From: JANYIP01 sp031394045
GTDB lineage: Bacteria; Actinomycetota; Actinomycetes; Prado026
Assembly: GCA_031394045.1 (NCBI GenBank)
Contig: JANMWN010000002.1
Span: forward strand, 1-11,785
DNA length: 11,785 bases
Reading direction: 5' to 3'
The notes under the pieces were generated by a model, which was not told the DNA's origin, made no database searches, and saw only the letters and a list, made by a program, of their open reading frames with translations. The translations under genes were made by a program, and so were the position numbers. Each line of letters begins with the position of its first letter. Within the stretch, counting starts at the first letter, position 1. This document shows, one piece after another, positions 6,433-11,785 of the stretch.

Positions 6433-7653
6433 ATGTCAGAGCTCGACCTCGGGGGTACTCCCACGGTGCCGACCCCGGCTGCCGCTCCGGCCACGCCGGG
6501 CACGTCCCTGGTGCTCGCTCCCCCCGCCCCGGTCGTGGTGGTCGAGCAGGAGCAGGCGGTCGGGGCGATCCCGCTGGACCCCGCCAAGCAGGTCGAGCTG
6601 CGCGAGAAGGCCGCCGCCTTCGTCACCGAGCTGGTAACGGTGGACATGAGGTCCCCGGCGTTCGCGCAGAAGGTCGGCGCCATCACCACGATGGGTGACC
6701 AGGACATGCGCGCCTCGGCGGCGGTGTCCAACCGGATGCTCGCGCGGCCCGCAGCGGCGATGGGCAAGAACGGCGGCGACGCCCAGACGCGGGTGTCCAA
6801 CACCCTGGTCGCGCTGCGTACGACCGTGACCGACCTGGACCCCAAGCGGGCCGACCTCACCGGGGTCAAGAAGGCGCTGAAGTGGCTGCCGGGCGGCGAC
6901 AAGATCGACCGGTACTTCGCGAAGTACCAGTCGGCGCAGTCGCACCTGGACGCCATCATCAAGGCGCTGGACTCCGGTCAGGACGAGCTGCGCAAGGACA
7001 ACGCGTCGATCGAGACCGAGAAGGCCAACATGTGGACGACGATGGGCAAGCTCAGCGAGTACAACGAGCTGGCCAGTGCCCTCGACGGAGCGGTGGAGAA
7101 CAAGGTCGCCGAGCTTGAGGGCGCGGGCAACACCGCCGACGCAAACATCCTGCGGTCCGACGCGCTCTTCCCGATCCGCCAGCGCCGCCAGGACATCATG
7201 ACCCAGATGGCGGTCAACGTTCAGGGCTACATGGCGCTGGACCTGGTGCGCAGGAACAACATCGAGCTGATCAAGGGTGTCGACCGGGCTCAGACCACGA
7301 CGATCGCGGCGCTGCGTACCGCCGTGATCGTCTCGCAGGCGCTGTCCCGGCAGAAGCTCGTGCTAGACCAGATCAACGCCCTCAACACGGTCACGTCCAA
7401 CCTGATCGAGTCCACCTCGGAGCAGCTGCGGATCCAGGGCGGGGCGATCAACCAGCAGGCCGCCTCGGCCACGATCGACGTCGCCAAGCTGCAGACGGCC
7501 TTCGACAACGTGTTCGCGACGATGGACGCGCTCGACACCTTCCGCGGCCAGGCCGTCGACTCGATGGCGCAGACGGTCACCGCGCTCGAGGGTCAGATCG
7601 AGCGGGCGAAGCCGTACCTCGAGCGGACCCGTCAGGGCGAGACCCCCAGCTGA
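6433..7653 (+). CDS. telA: TelA toxic-anion resistance protein
   Basis: This 406-aa protein has a Pro/Ala/Val-rich, probably flexible N terminus (about 10-45), followed by a long helical body. Family signatures are visible: LFPIRQRRQDIMTQ (245-258), NNIELIKGVDRAQTTT (275-290) and the helical stretch after it, TAVIVSQAL (296-304). TelA (PF05816) proteins are linked to resistance to tellurite and to some cell-envelope stresses and are often encoded with terD and xpaC-type genes; the biochemical role is not settled. The length is usual for the family. The ATG at 6433 is fixed by a strong ribosome binding site. It leads a compact four-gene run: the next gene begins 1 bp after its stop. The upstream gap holds TTGACC at 6382-6387 but no convincing -10, so telA may have a weak promoter or be read from the terD operon. 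Confidence 0.93.
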   Translation: MSELDLGGTPTVPTPAAAPATPGTSLVLAPPAPVVVVEQEQAVGAIPLDPAKQVELREKAAAFVTELVTVDMRSPAFAQKVGAITTMGDQDMRASAAVSNRMLARPAAAMGKNGGDAQTRVSNTLVALRTTVTDLDPKRADLTGVKKALKWLPGGDKIDRYFAKYQSAQSHLDAIIKALDSGQDELRKDNASIETEKANMWTTMGKLSEYNELASALDGAVENKVAELEGAGNTADANILRSDALFPIRQRRQDIMTQMAVNVQGYMALDLVRRNNIELIKGVDRAQTTTIAALRTAVIVSQALSRQKLVLDQINALNTVTSNLIESTSEQLRIQGGAINQQAASATIDVAKLQTAFDNVFATMDALDTFRGQAVDSMAQTVTALEGQIERAKPYLERTRQGETPS

Positions 7654-7654
7654 A

Positions 7655-8146
7655 GTGGTCTGGCATCGGAAGGATCACAGTGCTGCGGCGGTCCCGCCGC
7701 CCGGGGCGGAGCCGGACGTCGGAGACACCCCGGAGGGTCTGCGCCGCAGCCTGCGGGACATCGTCAAGCTCGTGAACGCCAACGCCGGACAGCTCCCGGC
7801 CGAGGCGGTCGTCGCGGCTCGCCGCGTCACCGACGCCTTGAGCGACATCATCGACACCTCTGCCGTACGCCCCCTGGACGTGTACGCGGTCATCTCCGTC
7901 CGAGGCACGCTGACCGACTACCTGCCCACGACCCTGCGCAGCTATCTCGTCGTCGACGAGAACCTGCGGGACACACCGCGGCCCTCAGGGCGCAGCCCCA
8001 AGGAGTCCCTGCTGGAGCAGATCGCGGCCCTGGAGACCTCGGCGTCCTCGGTGCTGCTGGCGGCGCGCAACCAGGACGCGGATGCCCTGCTCACCCAGGG
8101 CTCGTTCCTGCGTACCAAGTTCTCGGGCTCCGACCTGGACCTGTGA
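7655..8146 (+). CDS. Uncharacterised helical protein coupled to TelA
   Basis: I do not recognise this 163-aa protein with certainty. Residues 1-30 are polar and Pro-rich. From about 31 to 150 it is predicted all-helical, containing DYLPTTLRSYL (88-98) and a final amphipathic helix ending FLRTKFSGSDLDL. It has no signal peptide, membrane segment or cysteine. The DYLPTTLxSY stretch recalls the C-terminal helices of XpaC-type proteins, frequent partners of TelA, but that is a remembered resemblance, not a search result. The GTG start at 7655 lies 1 bp past the telA stop with no clear ribosome binding site, so translation is probably coupled to telA. Its TGA overlaps the next ATG by one base. The position suggests it works physically with TelA. 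No other in-frame start exists near the 5' end, and third-position GC agrees with the frame. Confidence 0.8.
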   Translation: MVWHRKDHSAAAVPPPGAEPDVGDTPEGLRRSLRDIVKLVNANAGQLPAEAVVAARRVTDALSDIIDTSAVRPLDVYAVISVRGTLTDYLPTTLRSYLVVDENLRDTPRPSGRSPKESLLEQIAALETSASSVLLAARNQDADALLTQGSFLRTKFSGSDLDL

Positions 8147-8709
8147 TGGCCATCATGAAGCGGGGCGCCAACGTCGCCCTCACGCGCGAGATCAGGCACC
8201 TCCGCAGCATCGTGGTCGGTGTCTCGATCAACGCCGGGTCCGAGAAGGTCCTCACCGACAACCTCGTGGTCGCCACGATCCTGTGCGACGCGAACAGCAA
8301 GGCGCTGTCCGACCAGCACTTCGTGTTCTTCAACCAGCTGTCGACGCCCGACCTCTCGGTCAGCCAGCTCGAGCAGGCGATGGGCCCCGACCTCGAGCAG
8401 GTCGAGATCGACCTCCACGACGTGCCGCCCGAGGTCAGCCGGATCTTCGTCGTGATCTACCTCAATGAGGGAATCGCGGCGAATCGGACCCTGGCCCAGC
8501 TGCGCGAGTGCACGATCCGGGTCCTCAACCTTGAGGGCAACGCCGAGCTCGTACGTTCGGAGAACCTTGCGACCGGCCTCGAGCACGAGACAGCCTTGGT
8601 CCTCGGCGAGATCTACCGCAACGGGATCGACTGGAAGTTCAAGGTCATCGGCGACGGCTACTCCACGGGCATCGCCGGCATCGCCGCCGACTTCGGCGTG
8701 CGGCTCTGA
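8146..8709 (+). CDS. TerD paralogue lacking the calcium-binding motifs
   Basis: This 187-aa protein aligns with the first TerD in the window along its length. Clear matches are CDAN plus HFVFFNQL (48-65), RVLN and NAE (125-134), and the C-terminal GEIYRNGIDWKFKVIGDGY (154-172). The residues that hold calcium in TerD are gone: FDLDAS is replaced by TDNLVVAT (37-44), and the HTGDN/GDGDDE loop by the unrelated SVSQLEQAMGPDLEQ (71-85). The first VSLTK strand is also missing. It is therefore probably a structural or regulatory member that no longer senses calcium. The frame is clean with full-length C-terminal conservation, so it is not a pseudogene. ATG 8146 overlaps the previous stop as TGATG; GTG 8143 or ATG 8155 are alternatives. 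Two bases separate it from the next gene. Confidence 0.87.
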   Translation: MAIMKRGANVALTREIRHLRSIVVGVSINAGSEKVLTDNLVVATILCDANSKALSDQHFVFFNQLSTPDLSVSQLEQAMGPDLEQVEIDLHDVPPEVSRIFVVIYLNEGIAANRTLAQLRECTIRVLNLEGNAELVRSENLATGLEHETALVLGEIYRNGIDWKFKVIGDGYSTGIAGIAADFGVRL

Positions 8710-8711
8710 CC

Positions 8712-9449
8712 GTGGTGCCCTCGAACGCTCTCCCGCGTACGGACCTGCCGTACCTGAGGCGACGCGCGCGCCCGGTGGTCGTGGTCGCGCCGGCTGCCGC
8801 CCCGTCTCCGACGGCCGTGGCTCCTGCGGCCTTGGCTCCTGCGGCCGTGCCTGTCACGGCCGAACGTGCCTTGCGCCCGTTCGCGCGGACCCGGTTCAGG
8901 GCGGTGACCGCCCTGACGCCCAAGACTCCCACCGTGACACTGACCCGGCTCCAGTCGGGCGTGGGCATGCTCCAGATCGAGGCCGCCTGCGGAGACGCTG
9001 TCGGCGACCTGCGGATCGGGTGCGCGTACCAGCTGACCTCTGGGGTGACGTCGGTCGTGGCACGAACCAGCGGCGTCAACCTTGGCCCGCCCGGCTCGAG
9101 CCGGCCCGTCCTGGTGGCCCGCCGCGCTCAGTTCGAGGAGCTGGTCGTCGACCTGGCCCAGGTGCGCGACCTCGAGCGGCTCGTGGTCTACCTCTACTCG
9201 GAGTCCGACGCGGCCCTGCGCTGGGGCGGGACCCTTGTGGTCACCACGTTCGGGCAGGCAGAGATCCGGCTCGCCCTCGACCGCGCGCAGTCCACGGGAG
9301 TCATGGTGGCGTTGTCGGTCTACAACCTCGGCGGGGAGCTGGTGCTGCGGCACGAGGACGCCGAGGTCGAGCCTTCGGTACGAGACGCCTGCGTCGCCTT
9401 CGGCTTCGACCAGATCAGCTGGCTGGACTCGCGTACGCCGCTCGTGTGA
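8712..9449 (+). CDS. Diverged TerA-like paralogue with Ala/Pro N-terminal linker
   Basis: This 245-aa protein matches the other TerA-like protein at several points: PTVTLTRLQSG (73-83) against PTVSLTKQSSG, DLRIGCAYQLTSG (99-111) against DLDLGCLYEFTDG, PGSSRPV (127-133) against RGSSERV, and VVDLAQVRDLERLVVYLYSE (145-164) against IDLAFAAQIRRVMVFALIYE. The IDLD acidic pair has become GDLRI, and the LDGDD stretch is absent, so metal ligands look lost, as in the neighbouring TerD paralogue. Residues 15-50 are a basic patch followed by an Ala/Pro/Val-rich linker that includes a duplicated segment. GTG 8712 is 2 bp past the previous stop, with GTG 8715 possible; there is no good ribosome binding site, so coupling is likely. 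A cytosolic partner role with TelA and the preceding TerD-like protein is inferred. Confidence 0.8.
   Translation: MVPSNALPRTDLPYLRRRARPVVVVAPAAAPSPTAVAPAALAPAAVPVTAERALRPFARTRFRAVTALTPKTPTVTLTRLQSGVGMLQIEAACGDAVGDLRIGCAYQLTSGVTSVVARTSGVNLGPPGSSRPVLVARRAQFEELVVDLAQVRDLERLVVYLYSESDAALRWGGTLVVTTFGQAEIRLALDRAQSTGVMVALSVYNLGGELVLRHEDAEVEPSVRDACVAFGFDQISWLDSRTPLV
8818..8847 (+). repeat. 15-bp tandem duplication in linker
   Basis: TGGCTCCTGCGGCC(T/G) occurs twice in direct succession (8818-8832 and 8833-8847), differing only at the last base. It codes for a repeated Ala-Pro-Ala-Ala segment in the N-terminal linker of the diverged TerA-like protein. Confidence 0.8.
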
Positions 9450-9472
9450 GTCGGCCGGTCAGGATCTGCGCT

Positions 9473-9478
9473 TACGAT
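9473..9478 (+). promoter_or_regulatory. Extended-spacing -10 element for a leaderless transcript
   Basis: TACGAT (matching TANNNT) ends 8 nt before the ATG of the lyase gene, the spacing seen where the mRNA starts at or next to the start codon. No convincing -35 is seen at 16-19 bp upstream, and no real Shine-Dalgarno precedes the ATG (only GAAAG). Leaderless genes with this signature are common in actinobacteria. The alternative is readthrough from the telA operon, whose last stop is 37 bp upstream. Confidence 0.45.
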
Positions 9479-9486
9479 GAAAGCCC

Positions 9487-10680
9487 ATGCGGCACTTCGA
9501 CTACCTCTCCGACCAGGAGCGGGACCGGCTCTTCTTCCGGCACCCGCAACGTTTCGGCGCCGACGACGACCTCACGGTGCAGGCGGTGGGTCTCGGCGCC
9601 ACGCTCTACAGCCCGGCGACCCGGCCGAACCTCGGCACCGACATCGCCACGTTGGCTGGCCGCGGCGTCCTGAGCCTGGTGGTCTGCCTCGAGGACGCGG
9701 TCGCCGACAGCGATGTCGGGTGGGCCGAGCACAACGCCGTCGCCCAGCTCCGTAGCTACGCCGAGGCGCATGCCACCGGCAAGTGGGGCGACCGGGACAG
9801 CCGGCCGCAGCTCTTCGTCCGCGTGCGTACCCCCGAGCAGATCCCGCAGATCGCCGACGGTCTCGGCGAGCACATCGACGTGCTGACCGGCTTCGTGCTG
9901 CCGAAGTTCGCCGAGGACACCGGCGAGGCGTTCCTGGCCGCCATCGCTCTCGCGGCCCTCGACTCCGCCGTACCCGGGAAGAACCTGCTGGCCATGCCGG
10001 TGCTCGAGTCGCCGGAGATGATCTACCAGGAGTCCCGGATCGGCGCGCTGCTCGGCGTCCGCGACCTGCTCGACAAGTACCGCAGCTCGGTGCTGGCGGT
10101 TCGGATCGGTGCCACCGACTTCTCGTCCACGTACGGGCTGCGCCGGTCGCAGGACATGTCCGTCTATGACGTGCGCGTGGTCGCCGACGTCATCGCCGAC
10201 GTGGTCAACGTCTTCGGGCGCGAGGACGGACCGGCGTACGTCGTGACCGGTCCGGTCTGGGAGTACTACTCCGCCACCGAGCGGATGTTCAAGCCACAGC
10301 TGCGGTCCTCGCCCTTTATCGCTCACGCCGAGAGACCCCTGCGGGCCGAGATCATGGCCAAGGACCTGGACGGCCTGCTCCGTGAGGTCGCCCTCGACAA
10401 GGTCAACGGGCTGACCGGCAAGACGGTGATCCACCCGAGCCACGTGGCGGCGGTCCACGCGCTGTCGACGGTGACGCACGAGGAGTACAGCGACGCGGTC
10501 GACGTACTCGGCACCGACGCGCTGGGCGGGGTCCGGGCCTCGGCCTACCGCAACAAGATGAACGAGTCCAAGCCGCACACCGCCTGGGCCCGCCGGATGA
10601 TGGTGCGCGCCCATGTGTTCGGGGTGGCGCACCGGACGATCTCGTTCGTCGACCTGCTGGGGGCGAGCCTGCACCGGTGA
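9487..10680 (+). CDS. Ter-associated TIM-barrel C-C bond lyase (HpcH/HpaI/CitE-like)
   Basis: This 397-aa protein is longer than typical CitE (about 300 aa), as expected for the Ter-linked lyase family (PF15617). Barrel motifs occur in order: VVCLEDAV (65-72), FVRVRTP (110-116), FVLPKF (136-141), MPVLESPEMIY (170-180), VRIGATDFSSTYGLRR (205-220) and GKTVIHPSHV (311-320). By analogy with CitE and malyl-CoA lyases, Glu174 and Asp211 should hold Mg2+, and the arginines in VRVR and VRIG should bind carboxylate or phosphate groups; the actual substrate is unknown. The C-terminal extension (about 325-397) is basic and helical. It is a soluble enzyme, predicted to act with the overlapping phosphoribosyltransferase in making a small nucleoside-like product. 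The ATG 9487 is the first in-frame start after the preceding gene; the stop TGA overlaps the next GTG by 4 bp. Confidence 0.88.
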   Translation: MRHFDYLSDQERDRLFFRHPQRFGADDDLTVQAVGLGATLYSPATRPNLGTDIATLAGRGVLSLVVCLEDAVADSDVGWAEHNAVAQLRSYAEAHATGKWGDRDSRPQLFVRVRTPEQIPQIADGLGEHIDVLTGFVLPKFAEDTGEAFLAAIALAALDSAVPGKNLLAMPVLESPEMIYQESRIGALLGVRDLLDKYRSSVLAVRIGATDFSSTYGLRRSQDMSVYDVRVVADVIADVVNVFGREDGPAYVVTGPVWEYYSATERMFKPQLRSSPFIAHAERPLRAEIMAKDLDGLLREVALDKVNGLTGKTVIHPSHVAAVHALSTVTHEEYSDAVDVLGTDALGGVRASAYRNKMNESKPHTAWARRMMVRAHVFGVAHRTISFVDLLGASLHR

Positions 10681-11785
10681 GCCGACCCTCGAGCAGGACG
10701 TGGAGCGGTGGTTGGGTGACCGACCACCTGGGTGTCCGGCTGCTCGGGGCCGCCCCGGACCCAGTCGCCGATACGGCTCAGGAGCCATCTGCTGACCTGG
10801 TGGCCCCCGAGACCCTGGTCGGGATGGCCGTCCGCCGGAACCCGAGGCGGGCGCACCTGCTCGTCTCCACGGTGCTCGGCAAGCACGTTCCCGCCGATCC
10901 TCGACTGGTCCACGGCGCCGGCCTCCTGCTCGGTGCCAGGGTGCGTGCCCTGCTCGGCCCTGTTGGGCTCCCAGCAGGCACCGTCGTTGTCGGTTTCGCC
11001 GAGACAGCCACGGGTCTTGGCCACTGCGTAGCCGCCGCGCTCTGCGCCCGGTCTGTGCACTCGACCCGTCGTCGTGTCGACGGCATGGCCTCGGTCGCTG
11101 CGTTCGACGAGGAGCACAGCCACGCTGTCGAGCACCGGCTGTTGCCGGAGGACGAGCTGCTGCTCGCCGGCGACGGCCCGGTCGTCCTAGTCGACGACGA
11201 GCTGTCGACCGGGCAGACCGCGCTCAACATGATCCGTGCCCTGCGCCGAGCCGGGGGTAGGAGCAGCTGGTACGTGCTCGCGACCCTGGTCGACCTGCGC
11301 TCCCCCGACGGTCGCGCGCGGATGGACGAGCTGGCCGCAGAGCTGGGCATCCGGCTGGACGTGGTCGCGCTGTCGCAGGGGCGGGTCGAGCTGCCGCCGG
11401 ACGTTCTGGTACGCGGAGCCGCCCTGGTGCGGGAGTACACCTCCGCCGAGCCGGCGCCGTCCGAGACCATGGCGCTGCCCGACAGCGCGGTGGCTGAAGA
11501 CGTGATGGTTGCGGACCTGTGGCCGTCTTCCGTACGTGAGGGTGGCCGGCACGGGTTCGACCCGACCGACGAGGCACCGCTCGAGGCGGCTGCCGCCCGC
11601 GTGGCCGACCGGCTCGCCGGCCTGGTCCGTGGCGCGCTGAGCAGCTCCAGCGGCGACGGCCCGGCCCGGGTACTGGTGCTCGGCACCGAGGAGCTGATGT
11701 ACGCCCCCCTGCGCATCGCGACTGCTCTCGCCGATGAGCTCGCGGGCTTTGCCTGCACCCGTTTCTCGAGCACGACCCGCTCGCC
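10677..11785 (+). CDS. Phosphoribosyltransferase fused to TRSP domain (3' end outside window)
   Basis: An open frame of 369 codons runs off the window end. GTG 10677 forms a GTGA overlap with the lyase stop; the N terminus TWSGGWVTDHLGVRL (8-22) matches how these proteins usually begin. The type I PRTase domain shows RRNPRRAHLLVSTVLGKHVP (53-72), FAETATGLGHCVA (107-119), HSTRR (128-132) and the PRPP-binding loop VVLVDDELSTGQTA (169-182). The C-terminal TRSP domain begins near 325, with VLVLGTEELMYAPLRIA (332-348). The last bases read FSSTTRS followed by CC, which must be Pro, so the window stops within the Thr-Arg-Ser-Pro signature. The enzyme probably attaches or removes a phosphoribosyl group on a base-like substrate, with the lyase as pathway partner. 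It is cytosolic. About 30-100 further residues are expected downstream. Confidence 0.88.
   Translation, partial: MSRPSSRTWSGGWVTDHLGVRLLGAAPDPVADTAQEPSADLVAPETLVGMAVRRNPRRAHLLVSTVLGKHVPADPRLVHGAGLLLGARVRALLGPVGLPAGTVVVGFAETATGLGHCVAAALCARSVHSTRRRVDGMASVAAFDEEHSHAVEHRLLPEDELLLAGDGPVVLVDDELSTGQTALNMIRALRRAGGRSSWYVLATLVDLRSPDGRARMDELAAELGIRLDVVALSQGRVELPPDVLVRGAALVREYTSAEPAPSETMALPDSAVAEDVMVADLWPSSVREGGRHGFDPTDEAPLEAAAARVADRLAGLVRGALSSSSGDGPARVLVLGTEELMYAPLRIATALADELAGFACTRFSSTTRS

Noticed and set aside
8143..8157. GTG 8143 or ATG 8155 as starts of the divergent TerD gene.
   Set aside because: ATG 8146 gives the common TGATG stop-start overlap. The alternatives change the product by only one or three residues and cannot be fully excluded.
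8754..8862. Possible signal peptide in the divergent TerA-like protein (basic residues followed by VVVVAP and alanines).
   Set aside because: The stretch is broken by many prolines and has no continuous hydrophobic core or convincing cleavage site. A flexible linker fits better and suits a cytosolic Ter protein.
10778..11773. Long - strand open frame at the window end, and short + frames in the same region.
   Set aside because: The + strand frame starting at 10677 encodes a clear PRTase with a PRPP loop and TRSP signature that runs off the window, so the others are shadows of it.

Overview
The window is a high-GC, gene-dense segment with every convincing gene on the + strand. Strong G/C bias at third codon positions, GTG starts, tight or overlapping gene junctions and the closest remembered protein matches all point to an actinobacterium. 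A Nocardioides/Propionibacteriales-like host is plausible, but the genus cannot be fixed from the sequence alone.

Region 1 (1-3089) is the 3' part of a large signalling protein: a class III nucleotidyl cyclase catalytic domain (entered mid-domain), a P-loop AAA/STAND-type ATPase and a long helical repeat tail. A 134-bp gap with a good sigma70-type promoter separates it from the rest.

Region 2 (3224-6344) is a tellurite-resistance-type (Ter) membrane and metal module: terD, a DUF475/TerC-like multi-pass membrane protein, a TerA-like protein with a Pro/Thr linker, and a second, TerZ-like TerD protein. Both TerD proteins here keep the acidic residues expected for calcium binding.

Region 3 (6433-9449) is a tightly packed telA operon: TelA, an unrecognised 163-aa protein, a TerD paralogue that has lost the acidic metal-site motifs, and a diverged TerA paralogue. 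The junctions are 1 bp apart, overlapping by 1 bp, and 2 bp apart, so the four products are probably made together and may form one assembly.

Region 4 (9487-end) starts the Ter-associated biosynthetic module: a TIM-barrel C-C bond lyase (HpcH/HpaI/CitE-like), possibly read from a leaderless mRNA, and a phosphoribosyltransferase fused to a TRSP domain that overlaps the lyase by 4 bp. The window stops inside the Thr-Arg-Ser-Pro signature itself. In published comparative genomics of Ter systems (Anantharaman, Iyer and Aravind, 2012) this module is predicted to make a nucleoside-like metabolite; further enzymes probably lie just downstream.

The family assignments are recognised from sequence motifs. 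The link between the calcium-binding set, the metal-site-lost set and the biosynthetic enzymes is inference. No RNA genes, insertion sequences, CRISPR arrays or clear terminators were seen. No gap between genes exceeds 140 bp.
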